DNA of 64,000 nt, taken from positions 83,598 to 147,597 of the forward strand of contig JANXYV010000126.1 of assembly GCA_025355875.1 (NCBI GenBank), read 5' to 3'. Under the pieces are notes generated by a model, which worked only from the letters and a program-made list of their open reading frames with translations, had not been told where the DNA came from and did not search any database. The DNA is from Prolixibacteraceae bacterium (GTDB lineage Bacteria > Bacteroidota > Bacteroidia > Bacteroidales > Prolixibacteraceae). Shown piece after piece: positions 42,898-51,482 of the stretch; position 1 is the stretch's first letter, and each line of letters starts with the position of its first letter. The translations under genes were made by a program, and so were the position numbers.

Positions 42898-45069
42898 ATG
42901 AGAAAATTAATTTTATTAGCAGCAATTGTAATTTCCGGAATACTTGTTCAGGCACAAGTTAATTATGCAAAAATGGTTGATCCGCGAATGGGAACCGAAA
43001 TACAGGAAAACGGAAATGGTGTGGCAAGCGGCTTTACCTACATTGGCGCCACTTATCCTTTCGGTATGATTCAATTTACGCCTACCTATTTTGCTCCTCA
43101 AAAAGGGTTCGTGGTGAATCAGTTAAGCGGCGCAGGCTGTGGACATTTAGGAAATTTTCCGACTTTGGCTTTTGCAGGTGAATTGAAAAAGTCGCCCAAT
43201 GACATGACCGGATTTCAAAAATACAAAAGCCTTAAAGAGTGTTATGCGGGTTTCTTCTCAGTCGAAATGGCTGATGGTCTTATTTGTAATGCTACTGTTA
43301 CCAAGCGTACTGCGATTGCACAATTTGTATTTCCTAAAACCGACAAAAAAGGAACGGTCATTATTGGGAGCGGTATAAACGATTCTGAAAATTTGTACAA
43401 CAGTCATGTTACCATTACTTCACCCTCCACATGCGAAGGTTTTGCAGAAGGTGGTCAGTTCTGCGGCCATTATGCTGATACCAAATACCGCGTATTTTTT
43501 GCTGCCGAGTTTAACCAAAAAGCATCCAAATATGGCACTTGGTTCGAAAATGATGTTATTGAAAATCAAATGACAGTTGGAGGGGCTTTGTCGGGTGCCT
43601 ACTTTACTTTCGACACCGATAACGATAATACAGTGGAATACCGAATTGCCATTTCTTATGTATCAGTTGACAATGCCCGCGAAAATCTTTTAAAAGACAA
43701 TAATAAAGGAGATTTTTCAGCGCTTAAAAATGCAACCGAAAACGAATGGAATAAGAGGTTGGCTATTGCCGAAGTAAAATCGGGAAATAACGACCGAATG
43801 GTTCAGTTCTACACGCATTTGTATCACGTGCTTATTCACCCCAACATATTCAACGACATTAATGGACAATACATGGGTGCCGATTTTAAAGTTCACCAAG
43901 TTGAACCAGGCCACGAGTATTATACTTCTTTCAGTGGTTGGGATACCTATCGTACTCAAAGTCAGTTAGTGGCCATGTTGTACCCCAAAGAAACATCAGA
44001 TATGATGCAATCGAGTATTGAATTTGCACAACAAGCCGGAGGGTATGGCAAATGGGTCCTTGCAAATATAGAAACGGGCATTATGCAAGGCGATGCTATG
44101 CCGATAATAATTGCAAACAGCTATGCCTTTGGTGCCAGAAGCTTCGATATAAAAGAGGCTTTTAAATATATGAAATATGGAGCCACAATTCCGGGCTTGC
44201 GTTCACAAAAATTACTAGTGCGTGGCGGATTGAATGAGTATATGCAAAAAGGATATACCGAATCACCTTCATTGACACTGGAATATGCTTCTGCCGATTT
44301 TGCTATCGGACAATTTGCATTACAGGCATTAAAGGATAAAAACGAAGCTACCTATTTTATCAACAGGGCTCAAAACTGGAAAAACATATATGATCCATCA
44401 ACCAAATGGCTTCGTTCAAGAAGCCCTAAAGATGCAAGCTGGCTAGATCCCAACAGTGGCTGGATGGAAGCCACAAAGAAAAATTATTTCTGGATGGTCC
44501 CCTTTAATTTGAAAGCTTTGATAGATACCATTGGGCATGATTACGCCGTAAAAAGGTTAGATACTTTATTTGTTCGTTTAGATGCAACCTATGATCAGGA
44601 TTGGTTTGCAGGTGGTAACGAGCCCGATTTTCAATTACCCTGGTCTTATAACTGGGTTGGAAAGCCTTATAAAACAACTGAGGTTATGAACCGTCTTTTC
44701 AATGAATTGTACAGCAGCGCACCCAACGGATACCCCGGGAATGACGATTTAGGTGCCATGGGTTCATTTTATGTGTTTGGTTCACTAGGTTTATTTCCAA
44801 TGATACCGGGCGTTGGAGGATTTGCCATCAATAAACCACATTTTGAGCATATAACTTTGCACCTTTCAAAAGGCGATTTAATTATTAACTGTGGGGATAC
44901 GAAATCATACATCAATGCGATGAAATTGAATGGGAAGAGATACGATTCATCTTGGTTGAATTGGTCTGATATTGAAAATGGTGGTCAGATAGATTATGAA
45001 TTAACAACTAATCCAAAACCCAAATGGGCGATTGATGCCATATTGCCATCGTATAATTCATTTAAATAA
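42898..45069 (+). CDS. GH92-family alpha-mannosidase
   Basis: A 723-residue exported exo-alpha-mannosidase of family GH92, which is calcium dependent. Signal peptide MRKLILLAAIVISGILVQAQ. Family motifs: VDPRMGTEI..., YPFGMIQFTPTYF, GAGCGHLGNFPTL, FSGWDTYRTQSQLVAMLYP, GGNEPDFQLPWSYNWVGKP and GYPGNDDLGAMGSFYVFGSLG, where the last two hold the catalytic acid and base region. The ATG at 42898 is chosen over an in-frame TTG at 42892. The linkage preference cannot be read from sequence; GH92 includes alpha-1,2, 1,3, 1,4 and 1,6 activities. It lies 33 bp after GH43 and 10 bp before GH31. Confidence 0.93.
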   Translation: MRKLILLAAIVISGILVQAQVNYAKMVDPRMGTEIQENGNGVASGFTYIGATYPFGMIQFTPTYFAPQKGFVVNQLSGAGCGHLGNFPTLAFAGELKKSPNDMTGFQKYKSLKECYAGFFSVEMADGLICNATVTKRTAIAQFVFPKTDKKGTVIIGSGINDSENLYNSHVTITSPSTCEGFAEGGQFCGHYADTKYRVFFAAEFNQKASKYGTWFENDVIENQMTVGGALSGAYFTFDTDNDNTVEYRIAISYVSVDNARENLLKDNNKGDFSALKNATENEWNKRLAIAEVKSGNNDRMVQFYTHLYHVLIHPNIFNDINGQYMGADFKVHQVEPGHEYYTSFSGWDTYRTQSQLVAMLYPKETSDMMQSSIEFAQQAGGYGKWVLANIETGIMQGDAMPIIIANSYAFGARSFDIKEAFKYMKYGATIPGLRSQKLLVRGGLNEYMQKGYTESPSLTLEYASADFAIGQFALQALKDKNEATYFINRAQNWKNIYDPSTKWLRSRSPKDASWLDPNSGWMEATKKNYFWMVPFNLKALIDTIGHDYAVKRLDTLFVRLDATYDQDWFAGGNEPDFQLPWSYNWVGKPYKTTEVMNRLFNELYSSAPNGYPGNDDLGAMGSFYVFGSLGLFPMIPGVGGFAINKPHFEHITLHLSKGDLIINCGDTKSYINAMKLNGKRYDSSWLNWSDIENGGQIDYELTTNPKPKWAIDAILPSYNSFK

Positions 45070-45079
45070 CATAAAGGAC

Positions 45080-47500
45080 ATGAAAAGTCAATTAAAAAGC
45101 ATCAATCTTTCTACATATAGAGGCTTCTTGATTGTGATCTGTTTTCTGCTGTCTTTTCAGCAAATAGCTAAAGCTCAAGAAGCAAACAGGTCAATAACCG
45201 TTAAGCTTGATAACGGTAAGTATCTGCAAATTCAGGTTTGTACTGAAAGTATTGTTCGGGTGAGAATTTCCGATCAGAAAGAATTTCCACAAACCTTAAT
45301 GGAACGCTATGGCATCCTTAAAACCAATTGGGAGTTGGTAAAATATTCGGTAAAATCAGAAAAAGGAAACCAACTGATTCAAACAACAGGGTTCCAGTTT
45401 TTAATTAATCAGAAAAACGGGGCGCTTTCTGTTCAGGACTCAAAAGGGAAAACAATTATTGACCGGATTGCCTATTCGAATGGAAGTTCTTCCACTTGCA
45501 CTGAATTGGAGAAGTCGCTGAACAAGTATTTTGGAGTTGAAAAGTCGGGTGGCGGTATCATTGGTGATGCCAGCTATACTGGTAAACAAACAGACCAAGC
45601 CGGAGTAACCAATCAAACAGGAAACAGTGTCATTCAAATTTCATTGAAAAATGATGAACGTTTTTATGGAGCTGGAAGTACCAGCCGAAAAAATATTCAG
45701 CATCGGGGTGAGGCGCTTCGGATTTGGGCCACTTACCAGAAAACAGAAATTCCAATGCCTTTTCTGATGAGTTCGTCGGGATGGGGCATTTTCAACAATA
45801 CCACTTCGCTCAACTATTTCGACATAGGTCGTTTTCAAAACGATCAGCTGATGGTTTATAATACTGCTGCGGATCTTGACTTTTACCTGATGTTGGGCAG
45901 CTCAATGCCTGAGATAATTAATTCATATACCACCATCACCGGAAAACCTTATGTATTACCAAAATATGCGTATGGCCTGGCTTTTGGCGGAAACACCATA
46001 GAAAATCTGATTGACTTGATGAATGATGCCGTGCGGTTTCGCGATGAGAAAATTCCTTGCGACATTTTCTGGATCGAACCTCAATGGATGGCAAAGAATT
46101 ACGATTTCTCGACTTCCAAGAATTGGGATCTTCAAAAATTTCCGGCCGAACCATTCTGGGAAGCTGGCAATCCAAATAAATACGAACACCGGTCTTTATT
46201 CATATCCAAGTTGCATGGTTTGGGCTACAAACTGGCTTTGTGGCTCTGCATTGATCATGACCTGAGTATTGAAGAAGAAGACCATCTGGCTTTAAAATCA
46301 GGAAAACCTCAATCAGGGTTGGAACATTGGTTTCCGCACCTGACCAAATTTATGGATCAGGGCGTTGACGGGTTTAAGCTCGATCCGGGAAGAACGCTGG
46401 ATGAGCATCCCGACCGTAAATATTTCAATGGGTCGACTGACAAGGAGATGCACAACCTGAACCAGGCGCTGCTTCCCAAACAGATGTATGAAACTTTCCG
46501 CGAACACAAAGGAATCCGTTCGTTTCACCACTATTGCGGCGGATATGCCGGATCGCAGCATTGGGGAGCATCGACCAGCGGCGATAACGGTGGAGGAAAA
46601 GATGCTCTGTTCGATCAGTTGAACCTTGGATTAAGTGGATTTGTAAACACCTCCGCCGACGTTTTGGAATATGTGAACGACAATAAAGCAGGTATGCACC
46701 TTGGGTTTTTCCTTCCATGGGTCCAAATCAATAGTTGGTATAGTTTGCATCATCCATGGTTTATGAAACCTGATGAAAAGGAGACTTTCCGTTTTTATGC
46801 CCAATTGCGCAATAGCTTAGCTCCCTATATCTATTCCGCTGCCCTGGAAGGAAGCCAAACGGGTATGCCAATCCTGCGGGCCATGCCACTTGCTTTTCCT
46901 GACGATCGTAAGGTGGACAATATGATTTATCAGTACTTATTTGGCGATAACCTTTTGGTAGGCGTATTCAGCGATTCCATTTACCTTCCCAAAGGAAACT
47001 GGACAGACTATTGGACTGGTAAGAAGTTCACTGGTAATAAAAAAGTATATTGCAAAGCACCCGAAAATAGAGGAGGCCCGCTATTTATTAAAGCCGGAGC
47101 AATTATTCCAACCCAGAAACCAATGCAATATATTGGTGAACATCCAATTGACACATTAATTGTCAGGGTGTTTCCTGAAAAACAAAGTACCTATACTTTG
47201 CTTGAGGACGATGGGAAAACCTTTGATTTTGAAAAAGGAATCATCGCCAAAACCCGGTTTGAATGTAATTCTTCCGAAAAACAAACAGAGTTCATCATTC
47301 AACCAACTCAAGGTACTTACTCCGGAATGATGACTTCGCGAACGTATCAGCTTGAAATTGAATCTCCATACAAGCCTGCACAGGTTCTAGTAAATGGCAG
47401 CAAGGTTGAGAACTGGAACTACGATACATCCGGAAAAGTGATACTCATGGTGAGTCAAAAGAATAATTTGGACAAGCAGGTTGTGACAATTACTAAATGA
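45080..47500 (+). CDS. GH31-family glycosidase
   Basis: An 806-residue exported enzyme with a signal peptide in residues 14-32. An N-terminal beta-sandwich domain (about 40-280) is followed by a TIM barrel: IPCDIFWIEPQWMAKNYDFS, LGYKLALWLCID, GVDGFKLDPGR (nucleophile Asp435), and GASTSGDNGGG (acid/base Asp502). The C-terminal beta domains include TYTLLEDDGKTF. The GH31 family includes alpha-glucosidases, alpha-xylosidases and alpha-galactosidases; the active-site text (FKLDPG) is unusual compared with the classical DMNE form, so the sugar is uncertain. It starts 10 bp after the GH92 stop. Confidence 0.9.
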   Translation: MKSQLKSINLSTYRGFLIVICFLLSFQQIAKAQEANRSITVKLDNGKYLQIQVCTESIVRVRISDQKEFPQTLMERYGILKTNWELVKYSVKSEKGNQLIQTTGFQFLINQKNGALSVQDSKGKTIIDRIAYSNGSSSTCTELEKSLNKYFGVEKSGGGIIGDASYTGKQTDQAGVTNQTGNSVIQISLKNDERFYGAGSTSRKNIQHRGEALRIWATYQKTEIPMPFLMSSSGWGIFNNTTSLNYFDIGRFQNDQLMVYNTAADLDFYLMLGSSMPEIINSYTTITGKPYVLPKYAYGLAFGGNTIENLIDLMNDAVRFRDEKIPCDIFWIEPQWMAKNYDFSTSKNWDLQKFPAEPFWEAGNPNKYEHRSLFISKLHGLGYKLALWLCIDHDLSIEEEDHLALKSGKPQSGLEHWFPHLTKFMDQGVDGFKLDPGRTLDEHPDRKYFNGSTDKEMHNLNQALLPKQMYETFREHKGIRSFHHYCGGYAGSQHWGASTSGDNGGGKDALFDQLNLGLSGFVNTSADVLEYVNDNKAGMHLGFFLPWVQINSWYSLHHPWFMKPDEKETFRFYAQLRNSLAPYIYSAALEGSQTGMPILRAMPLAFPDDRKVDNMIYQYLFGDNLLVGVFSDSIYLPKGNWTDYWTGKKFTGNKKVYCKAPENRGGPLFIKAGAIIPTQKPMQYIGEHPIDTLIVRVFPEKQSTYTLLEDDGKTFDFEKGIIAKTRFECNSSEKQTEFIIQPTQGTYSGMMTSRTYQLEIESPYKPAQVLVNGSKVENWNYDTSGKVILMVSQKNNLDKQVVTITK

Positions 47501-47587
47501 AATGGAATTAGCAATGATAAAGTCGCACCAACCAAGAGTATAAATATATAGGCAAGTTTAAAAGAACATTAAAACAAATAAAAGTAT

Positions 47588-49522
47588 ATGAAGTACCTCA
47601 TTATTATATTGATCAGTATTTTATTTTTGAATAGCTCAATTGCACTAAATAAAAATAATCCTGCAGATGAATACGCTGTGGTTCAGCAAAATCTTGCAAA
47701 AGGATGGGGAACCTTTGATCACAGAAGTGTTTTTAACCACGTTCTGCTGCCCGATGGCTTGTCGTTAAATCTTTGTTTTTCCAGGCGTACACATGGCGAT
47801 GAAAATAATTACCTTAAAGAGGCATTTATTTCTTCAAGGGGAGGTGGTCGTCCCGAGAAAATTACGCCTGGGATTCATGCTTATGATGCTTCCTATACAG
47901 AGTTAACCTGCGAATGGCAGGGAAGCATTTTTAAAATTGAATCAGCACAAATCGCTAATAATATTTATTTGCTGGTTACGCCAATCAAAGTTGCAGATGC
48001 CATTCCAGGTGTTGTTTTGGAAATTGGTATGCTATGGAATCGGGAAGGAATTGTGAAATTGAACAAGGATGCCATTACTGTTGAACTTCCAACAAAAAAA
48101 ATCATTATCAGAAGCTGCAATACACTCATTAATGATCAATTGCCAACTGCTTCGAAATACATGATATCACTTCTCGATCAGCCTGTCGCATTTTATACCG
48201 GCAATGAAAAATTGACGATTCTTGAAGTTCAAACCATTGTTAACCAAAATCGGGAAAAACAGCTGCGTTCCTATAATCAATATTCTGCCTTTTCAGAAAC
48301 ATACAAAGCCATGCAGTCGGTTATTGGGTGGAATATCATTTATGATGCGTCAAAGAATCGAATAATTTATCCGGTAAGCCGAATCTGGAACCAGAATTTT
48401 GGAGGCCATTATGTTTTGTTCGATTGGGATACGTATTTTGCATCCTACATGGTATCCATGGAAAACAAAGAATTGGCATATGCAAATGCCGTTGAGATCA
48501 CAAAAGCCATCACCCCCGGAGGATTTATTCCAAACTTTACGGGTTCCTATGGAGAAACATCGTACGATCGTTCACAACCACCGGTTGGAAGCCTGATATT
48601 CAAAGAACTTTACAGAAAATATCATGAAAAATGGCTATTGAAATACGTTTTTGCTGATTTGATGAGATGGAATCGCTGGTGGCCGAAAAATCGCGACAAC
48701 CACGGATTGCTTTGTTATGGTTCGAACCCAGTTGCGCCTCCCTTGAAATCTGATTTTGCCACACATGAATATCAGGGCGCATTATACGAAAGTCTTGACA
48801 ACTCGCCCATGTATGATAGCATACCCTTCAATAAACAAACGAATATGCTTGAACTGGCCGATGTAGGACTGATGAGCTATTATGTGATGGATTGCGAGTC
48901 ACTTGCCACAATCGCCAACATTCTTGGGAAAAGAAATGAAGCTGATGAGTTGATTAAGCGAGGTAATTATTATCGAAAAAATCTAAGCCAGCTTTGGGAC
49001 GAAAAGGCAGGAATTTACAAAAACAAGCGAACCGATACAGGGAAGTTTTCAGAACGAATTTCTCCAAACAATTTTTATCCGATGCTTGTAAAGGTACCTA
49101 CACAAACAATGGCAGAGCGAATGGTCAAAGAACATTTAATGAATCCTGACGAGTTTTATGGTGAATGGATGCTTCCTTCTATAGCAAAAAACGACCCTGC
49201 TTTCACGGATCAGCAATACTGGCGCGGTCGTATTTGGGCTCCAATGAATTTTTTGGTTTATCTTGGATTAAGTAACTATGATTTACCTGAAGCACGACAA
49301 ACTCTCGCCGAAAAATCGAACCGGTTGATGATGGAAAACGTGAAATTAAACGGGTACATCTACGAAAACTACAATGCAATTACCGGCAATATAAGCAATC
49401 CTGCCGAAGGTCGTCAAATGGGCGATAACTATTACCACTGGGGAGCATTGCTCGGATTTATTGAGTTGATGGAGAAAGGATATGTGGAAAATCCAATGAA
49501 ACATTTTGAGATAAATGAATAA
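47588..49522 (+). CDS. GH63-like (MGH1-type) glycosidase, copy 1
   Basis: A 644-residue exported protein. Short signal peptide (YLIIILISILFLNSSIA). N-terminal beta-sandwich, then an (alpha/alpha)6 barrel: YPVSRIWNQNFGGHYVLFDWDTYFASYM, where the Asp of DWDTY is the family acid candidate, GFIPNFTGSYGETSYDRSQPP, MRWNRWWPKNRD, YWRGRIWAPMNFLVYLGLSNY, and YIYENYNAITG, which contains the glutamate candidate base. The family includes glucosidases and mannosylglycerate-hydrolase-like enzymes. It overlaps its paralogue by 8 bp. Substrate is not determinable here. Confidence 0.85.
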   Translation: MKYLIIILISILFLNSSIALNKNNPADEYAVVQQNLAKGWGTFDHRSVFNHVLLPDGLSLNLCFSRRTHGDENNYLKEAFISSRGGGRPEKITPGIHAYDASYTELTCEWQGSIFKIESAQIANNIYLLVTPIKVADAIPGVVLEIGMLWNREGIVKLNKDAITVELPTKKIIIRSCNTLINDQLPTASKYMISLLDQPVAFYTGNEKLTILEVQTIVNQNREKQLRSYNQYSAFSETYKAMQSVIGWNIIYDASKNRIIYPVSRIWNQNFGGHYVLFDWDTYFASYMVSMENKELAYANAVEITKAITPGGFIPNFTGSYGETSYDRSQPPVGSLIFKELYRKYHEKWLLKYVFADLMRWNRWWPKNRDNHGLLCYGSNPVAPPLKSDFATHEYQGALYESLDNSPMYDSIPFNKQTNMLELADVGLMSYYVMDCESLATIANILGKRNEADELIKRGNYYRKNLSQLWDEKAGIYKNKRTDTGKFSERISPNNFYPMLVKVPTQTMAERMVKEHLMNPDEFYGEWMLPSIAKNDPAFTDQQYWRGRIWAPMNFLVYLGLSNYDLPEARQTLAEKSNRLMMENVKLNGYIYENYNAITGNISNPAEGRQMGDNYYHWGALLGFIELMEKGYVENPMKHFEINE

Positions 49523-51482
49523 TATTATTAGGTATCAGCTAATTACGATCATTGTTTTTGTTTTAGCTACTACAACGATTGTAACTGAGAATTCATTCGC
49601 TACGAATCAAAATGCTCAGCGCTATTCCGGAAAGGAGTATCAGGAATTGAAAGATGAAGTGGCGGTTGGTTGGAATACCTGGAATACTAAAAGTGTGTTG
49701 TCACATGTCCTTTTACCGGATTGCTTTTCGCTCACCCTGCAATTGCATAATTCAGAAACCGGCAAAACACTGGAAAATGCGTTGATTGGGCGACAGGGAA
49801 ATGACAAAAACCTGATTGAAAAGATTGATCAGGGAAGCCGAACGTACGACGGAAGTTATACTGACTTGACTATCGAATGGCAGGGAATAAAAATTCAGAT
49901 ACAAAGTACTGCATTCAAGAATTCGTTGAATTTACTGATTACTCCTATCAAAACAGATGAACATTCGATTCTGAAAGTCAAACCTGAATTTCTTTGGAAA
50001 AAGGATGGAACTGTCCAAATTTCAAATAGCCGTATTTTGGCGCGGAGTATTGATTCCAAAATCAATATTTTCACAATCCTTCAGGAAAAATCGGTATCTG
50101 CAAATGTAATAGATTCATGTATCATTCTTCCACTTTCCAGAGCTATCGGGTTTTCGACCGATAAAAGGGCAAATATTAATACTATAAAGTTTACTATTGA
50201 CGAGGCTAATAAAAAATTTCAAGCTGAAAACCTGAAACATCAGGCTTATGCCGATCTTTACGAACCCATGCAAAACGTTTTGGCTTGGAATACCGTTTAC
50301 GAACCTACCCAACGCCGTGTCATTTCATTGGTTTCTCAGGCTTGGAGCGAAATCTGGGGCGGATTTATGGTTCCGGTTTGGGACACTTATCTGGCAGCTT
50401 ACATGCTATCGTTCGACAACAAAGCGCTGGCGTATTCCAACGCTTTAGTTGTAACAAACAATCTTACCAGCGAAGGATTTGTGCCGAATGTGACCACGGG
50501 TTTTGGCAAAACCGAGGACAGATCGCAACCTCCAATTGGTTCGTTTGTGATCAAAGAACTTTATAAACGATATCGCGAAGAATGGATTCTAAATGAAACC
50601 TTCGATAAATTATTGTCATGGAACCGTTGGTGGGACAGAAACCGCAATTACAAAGGATTTCTTTGCTGGGGTTCTACGCCTTATCCTAATTATCAAGACA
50701 ATAAATCATTGGCTTATGGGGTGAACGAATTGCAGGGAGCGCTTTACGAATCGGGACTCGACAATTCGGCGATGTACGACAACATTCCTTTTGACAAGGA
50801 AAAGCACCTAATGTTGCTGGCAGATGTTGGCCTGATGAGTTTTTATGTGTTGGATTGCAATTCATTAGCCGAAATTGCCGACGAAATAAACAAACCCGAA
50901 ATAGGCAGAGAACTTCGAACCCGTGCAGAAAAGTATGCTGCAAATCTTCAGCAATTATGGAATGAAAAGGAAGGGATTTTTCTGAATAAAAACCTCGAAA
51001 CTGATAGTGCAAGCCACCATTTGTCTCCCACACTGTTTTATCCATTAATGGCCGGAGTAGCCACCAAAGAGCAGGCCGAGCGGATGATCAAAGAACATTT
51101 TTATAACCCGAATGAGTTCTGGGGCGACTACATGATGCCATCAACAGCGCGAAACGAGTCAGCGTTCAAGGAGAATCATTATTTCAGGGGGCGTATTTGG
51201 GGGCCAATGAATTTTCTGGTCTATCTTGGATTGAGAAAGTACAATATAGGTCATTCTACCCAGGATATGGTTGAAAAATCGAAAGCGCTTCTTTTGAAAA
51301 CATGGAACCTGAAACATGATGTGTATGAAAACTATAACGCCACTACCGGCAAAGCTTGTGATGTAGGCAGTAGTCAAAAATCATACTATTGGGGAGCGTT
51401 ACTAGGGTTTATATCGTTCATTGAAAATGGACTTTTGGAAGCTCCCGAAAATCCAATCAAGACTACTAAAATCAAGAAATAA
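49515..51482 (+). CDS. GH63-like (MGH1-type) glycosidase, copy 2
   Basis: A 655-residue paralogue of the preceding gene with the same layout: signal peptide, N-terminal beta domain (SKTYDGSYTDLTIEWQG-like, as in copy 1), and (alpha/alpha)6 barrel with FMVPVWDTYLAAYM, EGFVPNVTTGFGKTEDRSQP, LSWNRWWDRNRN, YFRGRIWGPMNFLVYLGLRK and VYENYNATTGK. Copy 1 has DWDTY where this copy has VWDTY; the catalytic aspartate aligns. It starts inside the last codons of copy 1, so the pair is coupled, and its stop shares a base with the next start codon. Divergence indicates an old duplication with possible change in specificity. Confidence 0.85.
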   Translation: MNNIIRYQLITIIVFVLATTTIVTENSFATNQNAQRYSGKEYQELKDEVAVGWNTWNTKSVLSHVLLPDCFSLTLQLHNSETGKTLENALIGRQGNDKNLIEKIDQGSRTYDGSYTDLTIEWQGIKIQIQSTAFKNSLNLLITPIKTDEHSILKVKPEFLWKKDGTVQISNSRILARSIDSKINIFTILQEKSVSANVIDSCIILPLSRAIGFSTDKRANINTIKFTIDEANKKFQAENLKHQAYADLYEPMQNVLAWNTVYEPTQRRVISLVSQAWSEIWGGFMVPVWDTYLAAYMLSFDNKALAYSNALVVTNNLTSEGFVPNVTTGFGKTEDRSQPPIGSFVIKELYKRYREEWILNETFDKLLSWNRWWDRNRNYKGFLCWGSTPYPNYQDNKSLAYGVNELQGALYESGLDNSAMYDNIPFDKEKHLMLLADVGLMSFYVLDCNSLAEIADEINKPEIGRELRTRAEKYAANLQQLWNEKEGIFLNKNLETDSASHHLSPTLFYPLMAGVATKEQAERMIKEHFYNPNEFWGDYMMPSTARNESAFKENHYFRGRIWGPMNFLVYLGLRKYNIGHSTQDMVEKSKALLLKTWNLKHDVYENYNATTGKACDVGSSQKSYYWGALLGFISFIENGLLEAPENPIKTTKIKK

